From the NCBI GenBank assembly GCA_025964575.1, contig JAOPYO010000142.1, positions 1 to 64,000 of the forward strand: 64,000 bases of DNA, given 5' to 3'. Under the pieces are notes generated by a model. It saw nothing but the letters and a program-made list of their open reading frames with translations, was not told the origin of the DNA and searched no databases. Source of the stretch: Actinomycetes bacterium (GTDB lineage: Bacteria > Actinomycetota > Actinomycetes > Streptosporangiales > Streptosporangiaceae). Below, piece after piece: positions 8,384-16,935 of the stretch. Position 1 is the stretch's first letter, and the number at the start of each line of letters is the position of its first letter. The position numbers and the translations under genes are program-made.

Positions 8384-10179
8384 CGTTGTCCCTCCAGTCC
8401 CCGTGCCGCAGGCAGGAGACGTCGCGTGGCGGCCAGGGCAATCCCGATCACGCTGAGGGTCGCCACCATGGCGAGCACGCTCATCGCGCCACCGCCGCCG
8501 AAGTCGTAGCCCTCCAGGCGCTTGGTGATGGCGACCCCGAGGGGACGCCCGTCGGGTGGGGCGAGCATCTGGGAGATCGGGAACTCCAACACGGTGGTGG
8601 CGAAGGAGACCAGCCACACCCACAGCAGGGGGCCGGCCACCAGCGGCAGCACGCCCCGCAGCCACGCCCGTGCCGGTGAGGCGCCGTGTACGCGGGCGGC
8701 CGCCAACAGGTTGTCGTTGATCTGACCGATCGACCCCGACAGCAGCCGGGCGGCCGCGGGCAGCGCGCCCGCCAGGTATCCCAGCACCAGCAGCGTGGTG
8801 GTGCCGTACAGGTCCAGGCCAAGCGAGCCGGCGATGGGCAGGTTGTAAGTGAAGATGTAGCCGCTGGCCAGCAGCACCGACGGCAACGCAATCGCCGTCA
8901 GCAGCAGCAGGTCCAGCAGTCGGCTGCTCCAGTGGCCGCCCTTGCGTGACAGCGCCTGGCCGGCGATCAACCCGAACACGGTCGCGGCGCAGGCCACCAT
9001 GACGGCGAGCCGGGCAGAGTACAGCAGCGGACCCAGCAGATCCCCGCCGTGCAGGACATGCCGGTAGTTGGCCAATGTGAAGGAACTGACGGTAGGCGGT
9101 CCACTGGAGGGCAGGAAGGAGGCCAGCACCGCGCCGAGCAACGGAACCCCGACCGCCAGGGTGAACAGGCCCGTCGTCGCGGTGAGGGCCAGGGCGTGGC
9201 GGCGGCGATCCAGGACGGTCCGCTGGATCGGGCGGGTCCTGCCCGACAGCACCGCGTAGCCGCGCCGCCGGGTCGCGCGCCGTTGCGCGAACAGGGCCAG
9301 TGCCACCAGGCCCATCAACAGCCAGCCGAGTGCAGCGGCCAGCCCGAACTGGGCCGGGAAGGTCCCGATCGCCTGATACATCGCGTAGGTGGCCAGCGGG
9401 AAGTGCGCCTGGGCGCCCAGGGTGGCGGCCACACCGAAGTCGCTGATCGACTCGGCGAACACGATCGCGAACCCCGCCCACAGCGCCGGCGCGAGGATCG
9501 GCAGCACTGCCCGGGCGGTGGCCAGCCGGCCCGCCCCGTGGGTCCGTGCCGCGTCCTCGAACTCCCGGCCCATCCCGCGCAGCAACGCCGAGATCGCCAG
9601 GACCGCGTACGGGACACCGCGAGTGGCCAGCACCCAGGTCACCCCGGCCGGGCCGAGCACCACCGTCCGTAGCGTCCCCGGATCATGGCCGGTCAGGCGG
9701 GCCAGCACTCCGCCCTGTTCGACCAGCCAGGTCCAGCCCAACGCCTCCAGGTAGGACGGAGCCAGCAGCAGTACCCACAGCAGCATCCGCCACAGGCCCC
9801 GCCCGCCGACAGTGGTGCGTTCCAGCAGCCACGACAGCCAGGTCGCGACGGCGACGGCCAGCGCTCCGGCACTGACGCCGATCAGCAGGGTGTCGAGGAC
9901 GGCGTGCAGGTTCCACCCGGTCAGCACCGTGTGGAAGCTGGCGAGAGTGAACCACGCCTCGCCCTGGCCGAACAACCGAGGGCTGACCGCGACCACCAGA
10001 AAGCCGCCCACCGGGACCAGGAACACCGCGGCGAACAACACCCAGGGGGCTGCGGCGGCCAAGGTGGTCAGCGCTGTGGGCAGCGATGGCCTCGCGCGGC
10101 GGTCCGCCCGGAACGCCGATCCGAGGCGGGCCTTCAGTGAGATGAGCTCCGTGGGCGCTGAGGACACGTTTTCTGACAT
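8380..10179 (-). CDS. ABC transporter permease, fused double-domain (FbpB-like)
   Basis: A 599-aa inner-membrane permease in which two MetI-like six-helix modules are fused head to tail, as in iron(III) permeases of the FbpB/SfuB type. EAA-like loops occur in both halves: EDAARTHGAGRLATARAVLPILAPAL in the first, and LAAARVHGASPARAWLRGVLPLVAG in the second. The gene follows the binding-protein gene by 4 bp and overlaps the ATPase gene, so the three form one transport operon. Substrate specificity is best judged from the binding protein. Confidence 0.92.
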   Translation of the reverse strand: MSENVSSAPTELISLKARLGSAFRADRRARPSLPTALTTLAAAAPWVLFAAVFLVPVGGFLVVAVSPRLFGQGEAWFTLASFHTVLTGWNLHAVLDTLLIGVSAGALAVAVATWLSWLLERTTVGGRGLWRMLLWVLLLAPSYLEALGWTWLVEQGGVLARLTGHDPGTLRTVVLGPAGVTWVLATRGVPYAVLAISALLRGMGREFEDAARTHGAGRLATARAVLPILAPALWAGFAIVFAESISDFGVAATLGAQAHFPLATYAMYQAIGTFPAQFGLAAALGWLLMGLVALALFAQRRATRRRGYAVLSGRTRPIQRTVLDRRRHALALTATTGLFTLAVGVPLLGAVLASFLPSSGPPTVSSFTLANYRHVLHGGDLLGPLLYSARLAVMVACAATVFGLIAGQALSRKGGHWSSRLLDLLLLTAIALPSVLLASGYIFTYNLPIAGSLGLDLYGTTTLLVLGYLAGALPAAARLLSGSIGQINDNLLAAARVHGASPARAWLRGVLPLVAGPLLWVWLVSFATTVLEFPISQMLAPPDGRPLGVAITKRLEGYDFGGGGAMSVLAMVATLSVIGIALAATRRLLPAARGLEGQR

Positions 10180-10183
10180 GACC

Positions 10184-11242
10184 TCAGTGCACGATCGTGT
10201 TGGTGAACCAGGAGTTGATCGCGCCCTCCTGCGGCCCCCAGGTGTAGGGGTCGATGGCCTGGGTGGGTACCGAGTCCAGGCTGCCCAACCCGGCGTTGGG
10301 ACTGACCCCGGACACGATCGGCCAGTACAGCGAGTCGCCGGAGGCGTCCCCGGTCAGCATCACCTGCTGGCCCTGGGCACTGAGCACGAAGGAAGCGAAC
10401 CGCTTGGCCTCTTCCTGTACCTGCTTGGGCGCCTTGGCGTTGATGCCGATCACACTCGGCAGCGACGTGACCTTCGGCAGGTAGGTGGTCTCGATGTGCG
10501 GAGCCCTGAGCCCGGCGGCGATGCCGGCCGAGCTCTGGATAAGCGCGATCTTGATCTGCCCGGTCTGCAGTGCGTGGAGGCTGTCGGCGTTGGTCTTGAA
10601 CACGTGCAGGCCGTTGCCCCTGAGCGCGCTGAAGAAGCCCTCCCCTTGGGAGATCCCGCCGAGTCCGGCGAACCGGCCGGCCACGAACGGGTAGGTCGGG
10701 CCCGACACCGACGGATCGTTCATCCCGACCGCACCCTTCCACGCCGGCGACAGCAGTTCCTCCCAGGAGGTGGGCGGCTTGGGCGTCTTGGTCTCGTCGT
10801 AGACGACCGCGGCGGTGACCGTCAGCCCCGTCGGCACGTAACTCTTGTCGGCGGGGACGACCGCCTGCCCGGCGGCGGTATAGGTCACCTGCGGCTGGAA
10901 CTGCCTGACCAGCATCCCCTGCTTGTCGAGTACGGCGAACGGCTCATCCCCGTCCACCCACAGGACTCCCCACTGCGGGTTGGCGCGCTCGGCCTGCACC
11001 CGCGCCAGCAGCGGCCCGGTGCTGTCATCGGTGAGCTTGGTAGGGATACCCGTCGCCTTCTGAAACGCCTTGACCATCGCCGAGTCATAGCCCTGCGCCG
11101 AGTACACCACCAGCGGAACCGGCTTGGACGAGCCCCCCGAGGCGACCGGCGAGGAGGAGCAATCGCCACAGCCCGGGGCGGCAGTGCCCGTGACCACGGC
11201 CGTGGCGGTAAGCACCAGGTGGCGCATGCGTCTTGATCTCAT
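10184..11242 (-). CDS. Extracellular solute-binding lipoprotein, Fe(III)-type
   Basis: About 352 aa from the chosen ATG at 11242 (MRSRRMRHLVLTATAVV), which gives a basic n-region and a hydrophobic core. A lipobox-like APGC lies at the end of the signal, with further cysteines just after it. An in-frame ATG at 11338 would add an implausible hydrophilic leader. The mature protein begins VPLVVYSAQGYDSAMVKAFQKATG and contains QAERANPQWGVLWVDGDEP, typical of family 1 Fe(III)/phosphonate-type binding proteins that capture ferric iron or small anions. First gene of the ABC operon. I see no DtxR/IdeR-type iron box upstream. Confidence 0.85.
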   Translation of the reverse strand: MRSRRMRHLVLTATAVVTGTAAPGCGDCSSSPVASGGSSKPVPLVVYSAQGYDSAMVKAFQKATGIPTKLTDDSTGPLLARVQAERANPQWGVLWVDGDEPFAVLDKQGMLVRQFQPQVTYTAAGQAVVPADKSYVPTGLTVTAAVVYDETKTPKPPTSWEELLSPAWKGAVGMNDPSVSGPTYPFVAGRFAGLGGISQGEGFFSALRGNGLHVFKTNADSLHALQTGQIKIALIQSSAGIAAGLRAPHIETTYLPKVTSLPSVIGINAKAPKQVQEEAKRFASFVLSAQGQQVMLTGDASGDSLYWPIVSGVSPNAGLGSLDSVPTQAIDPYTWGPQEGAINSWFTNTIVH

Positions 11243-11618
11243 GTCAGACGTACCTGCCCCGTGAGGCTGGGAGACTAAGCCTTGGATCAGGTCACGACCA
11301 TGGCAGCGTTTCGCCACAACGGCGCCCGTCCGGACCATGACCGAAGCGCATGATCATCTCCAGTGCGACATAACTACAGATCCAAACGGTAGAAACAGTT
11401 AGATATTGCCCCCTCCGGCGAGCGCGACTACCTCGCCACATGCGCCGCCCAGCTCGCCGCAGCGGACCGGCCGAAGTAGGGCGCCCCGCCCAGAGCCTGG
11501 GCCGTACGGCCCGGGCTGGGGCGCGCACTAACCCGCAGTGGCTTGGGCATATACAGCTTTGGACAACCGATCCGGCAGTCCGAGGCCGCTGCGGCGGTCT
11601 TTGCGCAAGGGGGACGCG
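11243..11618. other. 376-bp divergent intergenic region
   Basis: This lies between the binding-protein gene and the esterase gene. It includes an AT-richer stretch around 11350-11405 (AACTACAGATC, GTTAGATATT) that is the likely promoter area of the ABC operon. No gene or clear operator is visible. Confidence 0.45.
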
Positions 11619-12614
11619 ATGAGCAGCGACGATATGCGGGGCCAGGCGACCGGTGGTGTGGTCATCGAACCGCATACCCAGGCGTGGCTGGATGAGCTTG
11701 CCGCCGCCTCGGCCGGCGGCCCGCCGCTGTATGAGCTGTCGCCGCAGGACGCGCGCCAGGTGTTACGCGATGTCCAGGCCGGCGTTCCGGTGGACCTGGT
11801 GCCGGCCGACATCGAGGACAGGGTCATCACGGGTGGTCCGACCGGCAAGGTCAGCATCCGGATCGTCCGGCCGAAGAACGTCGCCGGTGAGCTCCCTGTG
11901 GTCGTGCACAGCCACGGCGGCGGCTGGATCCTGGGCGACAAGGACACCCACGACCGGCTGACGCGGGAGCTGGCCGCCGCCGCGCGGGCCGCCGTCGTCT
12001 TTGTCGACTACACCCCGGCCCCCGAGGCCCACTACCCGGTGCAGAACGAGCAGGCGTACACGGCCCTGGAGTGGGCCACCGCCAACGGCGCCGAACTGGG
12101 CGCCGATCCGAGCCGGATCGCGCTGGTCGGCGACAGCGTCGGCGGTAACATGACCGCGGCCCTGACCCTGATGGCCAAGGATCGGGGCGGCCCTCCGATC
12201 GCCGCCCAGGTGTTGTTCTATCCGGTCACCGACGCTGACCTGCACACCCCGTCCTATGAGCGGTACGCCGATGGGCCGTGGCTGACCCGTGCGGCGATGA
12301 AGTGGTTCTGGGACGCCTACCTGCCGGACGAGGCGAAGCGCTCCGAACCGACCGCATCACCGCTGCGAGCCTCGACCTCGCAGCTGAGCGGCCTTCCGCC
12401 GGCTCTCATCATCAACGGCGAACACGACGTGCTGCGGGCAGAGGGAGAGGCGTACGCGCGCAGGCTCACTCAGGCGGGCGTCCCCGTCACCCAGGTCCGC
12501 TACGGCGGCACGATTCACGACTTCATGCTGCTCAACCCGATCACCCAGACACCTGCACCGCGTGCGGCGATCGCGCAGGCCGGCGAGTTCCTTCGCCGTA
12601 CCCTGGGCTCCTGA
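11619..12614 (+). CDS. Alpha/beta hydrolase, HSL-type esterase/lipase
   Basis: A 331-aa carboxylesterase of the hormone-sensitive-lipase family. The oxyanion motif HGGGW is in VVVHSHGGGWILGDKDTHDR, and the nucleophile elbow is GDSVGGN. The acid/base residues are likely the Asp of NGEHDVLRAEGEAYA and the His of GGTIHDFMLLNP. The start at ATG 11619 is chosen for its ribosome site (AAGGGGGA) and because the in-frame upstream stretch is not conserved-looking. No signal peptide, so intracellular. It is convergent with a broken sensor-kinase remnant. The physiological substrate is unknown. Confidence 0.9.
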   Translation: MSSDDMRGQATGGVVIEPHTQAWLDELAAASAGGPPLYELSPQDARQVLRDVQAGVPVDLVPADIEDRVITGGPTGKVSIRIVRPKNVAGELPVVVHSHGGGWILGDKDTHDRLTRELAAAARAAVVFVDYTPAPEAHYPVQNEQAYTALEWATANGAELGADPSRIALVGDSVGGNMTAALTLMAKDRGGPPIAAQVLFYPVTDADLHTPSYERYADGPWLTRAAMKWFWDAYLPDEAKRSEPTASPLRASTSQLSGLPPALIINGEHDVLRAEGEAYARRLTQAGVPVTQVRYGGTIHDFMLLNPITQTPAPRAAIAQAGEFLRRTLGS

Positions 12615-12632
12615 TCACCGACCTCAACGGTT

Positions 12633-13255
12633 TCACAGCGGGTACCCCCACATAGCCGGGACCCGGCGGTCGAGTCCGGTGGCGGTGATCTCCGCCAGCT
12701 CGGTCCGGATGGCGTCCACCGGAGCCAGTGTTGTGCCGATCGCGTGGTGGGTCCCGACGGCCGCCATCGTGATGATCAGAAGCGACGCGCCGACCATGAA
12801 GTACAGCAGCGCGGGGTCCCCGTACCAGGGGATCACTGGGTTCCCCACGTAGACGACCCAGACCCCGTCCCGCTGGTAGACGTCCAACGCGAAGACGGAC
12901 ATGCACCCCTTCAGACCAGCCGGAGGGCAGAGCGTCTTGTAGTCGGGCAGGTCACCGTCCGGCCGGAAGGTGGTCATGGCGGGCTTGCCGGCGAGTTGCT
13001 CGGTCGACGAGATCGCCCGCTTGTGGGCGTCCAGGACCTGGATCGCTTCGGCTCCGTCGCGCCGCAACACCCTGGTAGGCGATCTTGCTTGATGAGAGTC
13101 ATCACTCGCTCTGCGGCCCCAGTGGTGCGTTGCTTTTCGTCGTCGATCTGCCTGCTGCGCACGCCGACGATCAAGAGTGTGCAGACACAAAGACAGACGA
13201 GTGCCGCGACAGCACCGGCCACCAGTGTGATCTGGATCCGGAGGGACCGGTTCAC
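12633..13255 (-). pseudogene. Sensor histidine kinase remnant (frameshifted, lacks kinase domain)
   Basis: From a GTG at 13255 the minus strand encodes VNRSLRIQITLVAGAVAALV, a typical kinase N-terminal membrane segment, then a sensor region (RQIDDEKQRTTGAAERVMTL). Near 13070 the frame breaks. Restoring one base lets LIKQDRLP continue into RVLRRDGAEAIQVLDAHKRA, then an extracellular domain, a second membrane helix (LLYFMVGASLLIITMAAVG) and the beginning of a HAMP domain (TTLAPVDAIRTELAEITATG). The frame stops at 12633, before any H-box or ATPase domain. No response regulator is adjacent. The frameshift could be a sequencing error, but the missing C-terminal half could not. Confidence 0.75.
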
Positions 13256-13576
13256 TCCGAGCACCTGCGCACCTGAACACCTGCTCCCTGGAAGTGAGGT
13301 GAAACCTCCTCGCAGCATGCGTCGACACCAGGCAAAGCCACTCGCAAGGATCGGCCAAAACATGGCGTCGGCCTGCTGATCGAGGGCGATAACGTGCTGT
13401 GAACTCGACCGCAGCCGGACTTTGAAATCCCGATTCGGTTGGTGACCTGCAGGTGGGTATGAAGAGAGAGGGGTTGTCGCCTGTGACTCCCGACATGCGG
13501 AACATTGTCGGGATTGTCCTGTGACCGCGCCAAACCTATGTGTTGTCATGGGCAATCGGTGAATTAGGGGGCAGCG
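13256..13576. other. 321-bp intergenic region
   Basis: This lies upstream of both the kinase remnant and the deacetylase gene. It contains a short direct repeat (ATTGTCGGG followed by ATTGTCCTG, near 13504) and no convincing gene. It presumably carries the deacetylase promoter. Confidence 0.4.
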
Positions 13577-14434
13577 GTGGAATGCGAGACAAGGCTGGAG
13601 AGGATAAGGGTGCTGGCCGGGCGATGGGGCATCGTGGGGGCTGCTGCGATCGGCGCGCCGGCGGGCGGCCTGGTGATCGCGATCGCGCTGAGCGCCTGTT
13701 CGCCCGCGCATCGGAAAGCAACACATGCCGCCGCGCGCCCGATCAACAGCGCGGCTGGCCAGAAGACGCCCCAGCCCCCCAAGGTCGACTGCTCTGTGCG
13801 CAAGTGCATCGCGCTGACCTTCGACGACGGTCCGATCGCCGGTACTGCGCGGCTGCTGGACATCCTCAAGGCCAACGGTGCGCAGGCGACCTTCTTCGTG
13901 CTCGGGTCGCAGGTGGCGACCAATGCCGACTTGCTCAAGCGCGAAGCCGCCGAGGGCCACGAAATCGGCAACCACACATATACGCACGCCAAATTGGCAG
14001 GGGCGTCGGCTGCGACGGTGGAGAAGGAGATCGTCCGCACTCAGGATGCCATCGAGCAGGTGACCGGAAAGGCGCCGGTGCTGTTCCGCCCAACGTACGG
14101 CGCCACCGATAAGCAGCTAGACGCGATCACTAAGCAGAAGGGGCTGGCACAGATCCTGTGGACCGTCGACACGGTTGACTGGCGGGATCACGACACCGCC
14201 GTCATCAAACGACGCGTATTGAAGGGCGCCAAGCCCGGACACATCGTCATCATGCACGATATCCGGCCGACGACCGTTGCCGCGGTGCCGGACATACTGA
14301 AGACGCTGTCCAAGCAGGGATACACCTTCGTGACGATCTCCGAACTCTACGGCGGCAAGCTCACTCCCGGCGACAAGTACCCCGCGTTCCTTGGCTCCCC
14401 TACGGCGGGTCCGGCCCCGGCTGAGGCGCACTGA
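13577..14434 (+). CDS. Polysaccharide deacetylase (NodB domain) lipoprotein
   Basis: A 285-aa surface enzyme of carbohydrate esterase family 4, which removes N-acetyl (or O-acetyl) groups from peptidoglycan, chitin or xylan. It has a long N-terminal signal with a membrane core and the lipobox LSAC, then the catalytic domain from about residue 75. Motifs seen are TFDDGP (catalytic Asp and metal Asp), HEIGNHTYTH (metal-binding H-x3-H), RPTYGA, ILWTVDTVDW and IVIMHDI. All expected metal ligands are present. A hairpin terminator follows the gene, which is convergent with the chitinase. A cell-wall role is likely. Confidence 0.92.
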   Translation: MECETRLERIRVLAGRWGIVGAAAIGAPAGGLVIAIALSACSPAHRKATHAAARPINSAAGQKTPQPPKVDCSVRKCIALTFDDGPIAGTARLLDILKANGAQATFFVLGSQVATNADLLKREAAEGHEIGNHTYTHAKLAGASAATVEKEIVRTQDAIEQVTGKAPVLFRPTYGATDKQLDAITKQKGLAQILWTVDTVDWRDHDTAVIKRRVLKGAKPGHIVIMHDIRPTTVAAVPDILKTLSKQGYTFVTISELYGGKLTPGDKYPAFLGSPTAGPAPAEAH

Positions 14435-14439
14435 AGCGA

Positions 14440-14480
14440 CGACCCGGGCGGTGGCCGCACACGACCAGCCGCTCGGGTCG
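14440..14480 (+). terminator. Hairpin after the deacetylase gene
   Basis: CGACCCGGGCGG (14440-14451) pairs with CCGCTCGGGTCG (14469-14480) over 12 positions, one of them a G-U pair in RNA, with a 17-base loop. It starts 5 bases after the deacetylase stop and has no U-tract. It may serve both convergent genes. Confidence 0.65.
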
Positions 14481-14560
14481 CCGCTCTCGAAGCCGGGGTC
14501 AACGAGGATGTTCATCGCCCATGAGGGCGAATATCCGCACTGCGGCCCATCTCTTCATGG

Positions 14561-16135
14561 TCATCCCGTGAATCCGGCGAAGATCTTGGAGAACTCATAC
14601 GGCGACTGCGGGACGTTCGTGCAGTTGTACAGGGGGCCAGTGCAGGCGTTGCGGTCCCGGGTCATCTCCCAGAAGGCGAGCACCCCGAGGTGTTTGCCCT
14701 TGGCGTAGGTCACCAACTGACGGGCGTCGTCCTGGTTGTAGATACCGCCGTCGTCGTTCTGGCCGAGCATCGGCGTCACGCCGACCATCCGCCACAGCTG
14801 GGCGTCGGTCTTGCTCGGCCAGAGGGATTTGATCTGGTCGAACGTGCTCTGCGCCGCCTGAAGCGCCTTGTCACCGTAGTCGCCGGACGACTGGTTGTAG
14901 TCCATGGCCATGACGTTGACAACGTCGAGGTTCACGCCCGCGTCGTGGGCCGCCTTGAGCGTGGCGAAGCCGTTGTTGTCGAGCCCGGTGGGCAGCACCG
15001 GCAGGGTCAGGGAGACTTTGAGATCGGGGTGGGTCTGCTGCAGCCGGGCCAGCGCCTGCGACCTGCGCGTCACCGAGACAGGGTCGGCGACCGCCGCACC
15101 CTCGATGTCGAGGTCGATGTGCTGGAGCGCGTAGGCGTTCACCACCGCGTTGTACTCGTTGTAGAGAGAGGTCACGTCGGTGCAGGCCTGCGCGAGCTCG
15201 ACGCCACTGGCGCCGCCGAAGGAGATCTTCACGTCTCCGCCGGCCGCGCGGATCGCGTCGATCTGGTCCTTGGCCCAGGCTTGGCGCGGGTCATAGGCGT
15301 TGAACCACATGGCCTTGCAGCCAGACGCGGTGATGAACGCCAGCGTGAAGCTCTTCAACCCGGAGGCCGCGGACATCGCGGTCAGGCTCGGGGTCGGCCA
15401 GGCGCCCATGTCCACGTAGGGTGCGGAGAACCCAGACCCGGGCGGCGGCGGGGTGGTGTTGTTCGTGGTGCCGCTCACCTCGGCGGTGTAGGCGGAGGTG
15501 TTGCCGGCGGCGTCCCGCGCGCGCACCTTGAAGCGGTAGGTGGTGTTGGGGGAAAGCCCGGTGACCGTGGTGCCGGTGCCGGTCACCGTCGTGGGGGTCC
15601 CGCCGTTCCGTGACAGGTCGTAGCCGGTCACCCCGACGTCGTCAGTTGAAGCGTTCCAACTCACCTGCAGGGTGCTGCCGGTCGGGCTGCCCGCGGTCAG
15701 GCCGGTCGGCACGGTCGGTGGTGAGGTGTCGGGTCCTGGGGTGCCGCCGCTACAGGATGCTCCGTTGAGAGTGCAGTTCGCCGGCGAGCCCGTACCGGAC
15801 ACGACGAAGCCGAAGGCCACCGACTGACCGGGCGCGATCGTCCCGTTGTACTCACGGTTGCGGAACGTGTGGTGATTGCCCGATGAAGTGAGCAGAGCGT
15901 CCCAGTAGCTGCCGAAGCTCGTGCCCGACGGGAAGTCGAATGCGACGTTCCAGGAGCTGATCGTGGTCGTGGTGCCGTTGGTGATCGTGTATTGGGCCTG
16001 GTAGCCCGAATCCCAGGTGGAGGTCTTGGCGAAGACGGCGGTCGCCGGTGCGGCCTGTGCCCCCGTCGCCACGAGAAGCGCGAGAAGAAGAGAGGAGATT
16101 GCTGTCAGGACGAGACGAGGGATCATGCGTCGCAC
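14561..16135 (-). CDS. Secreted chitinase: CBM2 - fibronectin III - GH18
   Basis: A 524-aa extracellular chitinase. The start at GTG 16135 is chosen because AGGAG precedes it and VRRMIPRLVLTAISSLLLAL forms a proper signal peptide ending GAQAAPA. The order is a CBM2-type carbohydrate-binding module (about 35-135, ATAVFAKTSTWDSGYQAQYT through CTLNGASCSG), a fibronectin type III domain (about 145-230, PPTVPTGLTAGSPTGSTLQV) with a Pro-rich linker, then a GH18 barrel. The catalytic GH18 signature D-x-x-D-x-D-x-E is represented by HIDLDIEG, with the acid Glu present. It hydrolyses beta-1,4-linked GlcNAc polymers with retention. A perfect 15-bp palindrome lies about 125 bp upstream. Confidence 0.93.
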   Translation of the reverse strand: MRRMIPRLVLTAISSLLLALLVATGAQAAPATAVFAKTSTWDSGYQAQYTITNGTTTTISSWNVAFDFPSGTSFGSYWDALLTSSGNHHTFRNREYNGTIAPGQSVAFGFVVSGTGSPANCTLNGASCSGGTPGPDTSPPTVPTGLTAGSPTGSTLQVSWNASTDDVGVTGYDLSRNGGTPTTVTGTGTTVTGLSPNTTYRFKVRARDAAGNTSAYTAEVSGTTNNTTPPPPGSGFSAPYVDMGAWPTPSLTAMSAASGLKSFTLAFITASGCKAMWFNAYDPRQAWAKDQIDAIRAAGGDVKISFGGASGVELAQACTDVTSLYNEYNAVVNAYALQHIDLDIEGAAVADPVSVTRRSQALARLQQTHPDLKVSLTLPVLPTGLDNNGFATLKAAHDAGVNLDVVNVMAMDYNQSSGDYGDKALQAAQSTFDQIKSLWPSKTDAQLWRMVGVTPMLGQNDDGGIYNQDDARQLVTYAKGKHLGVLAFWEMTRDRNACTGPLYNCTNVPQSPYEFSKIFAGFTG

Positions 16136-16526
16136 GGGAGCTCCTGAGGTGACGCCGTCGGATGTGAGAAGAGAAGAAGTTCCCCCCGAACCCCGAATCG
16201 CTTCTTGCGGACCGCGGTGCCGCTGAAGGCGGTGCACGTGCCAAACGAGCTCCTTAAGTAGGAAAGTTTCCTATTAGTTGATTGAACGGTAGCCCCCGCC
16301 TGACTGGTCGGCAATGGCTTGGTTTCCAGCGGTCACGAGGTGGGGCCAACCAGTCCAGGTGACGAACCGGGCCGGTGTGCGCAGTTCAAAACCTTGGCAG
16401 TAGTTGCCAACAAGACGCGGTTCTCTTGGTCGCACGAACGGGTCGGCCCGTGCGCTCTATGATCTCAGCTGCGCATATCTGATCATTCATCCGGCGGAAC
16501 GGCCTCAAGCGCAGAAAAGGTGCGAC
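16136..16526. other. 391-bp divergent intergenic region
   Basis: This separates the chitinase gene (minus strand) from a 102-aa gene (plus strand). Besides the palindrome at 16259-16273 it shows only an imperfect CCAACCAGTCC/GACTGGTCGG similarity near 16302-16359. No further gene is supported. Confidence 0.4.
16259..16273. promoter_or_regulatory. 15-bp palindrome upstream of chitinase
   Basis: TAGGAAAGTTTCCTA is a perfect inverted repeat (7-bp arms around a central G) about 124 bp upstream of the chitinase GTG. It does not match the DasR consensus (TGGTCTAGACCA-like), so it would be the site of some other regulator of secreted hydrolases. Binding is inference. Confidence 0.5.
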
Positions 16527-16835
16527 ATGAGCTTCATAGCCAAGGCATTCGAGATCACCGGGAAAGGCGTCGATTCCGGCGTCGAAGCGGTCGAGGAGTG
16601 GAACGAGCACCGGCACGCACAGAAGCTGCTGCTCAAGCTGGGCGTGGCCGTCTACGCCGAGCAGCGTCTGGGCCACGACCATGAAACGGTCGAACGCATC
16701 CTCAACGCCATCGACGGCTTCGTCGCCGAGAACGGAGAGGTCGAACTGAACCACCTGCGGGTGGCCAAGGACGTCCTCGGCGAGGATTTCGTCGAGGCGC
16801 ACAGCGGCGACGAGTCCGTCGAAGCCACCGCCTGA
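16527..16835 (+). CDS. Conserved-looking small cytosolic protein of unknown function
   Basis: 102 aa from ATG 16527, preceded by AAAAGG; an in-frame ATG at 16404 adds a poor leader. The protein is mostly helical and acidic (FEITGKGVDSGVEAVEEWNE, LLLKLGVAVYAEQRLGHDHE, RILNAIDGFVAENGEVELNH), with no membrane segment or signal. I do not recognise the family. It ends in a hairpin and is convergent with a penicillin-binding protein gene. Confidence 0.65.
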   Translation: MSFIAKAFEITGKGVDSGVEAVEEWNEHRHAQKLLLKLGVAVYAEQRLGHDHETVERILNAIDGFVAENGEVELNHLRVAKDVLGEDFVEAHSGDESVEATA

Positions 16836-16857
16836 GGCGCGGGTTCGGGGGCGGGTT

Positions 16858-16882
16858 CCGCGCTGCGACTCCGGCAGCGCGG
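16858..16882. terminator. Hairpin between convergent genes
   Basis: CCGCGCTGC (16858-16866) and GCAGCGCGG (16874-16882) form a perfect 9-bp stem with a 7-base loop, placed between the stops at 16835 and 16936. It lacks a U-run, as is common in actinobacteria, and probably acts on both genes. Confidence 0.65.
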
Positions 16883-16935
16883 CCCGGCAAACCCTGCTGA
16901 CAGGCCATAGTTCACGGAGTGGTCTGGTCGTCCGT

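Noticed and set aside
8384-9481. Long in-frame extension upstream of the ABC ATPase start
   Set aside because: It is antiparallel-free but out of frame with the permease gene, has Arg/Pro/Gly-rich composition and no motif. The ATGA overlap at 8380-8383 marks the true start.
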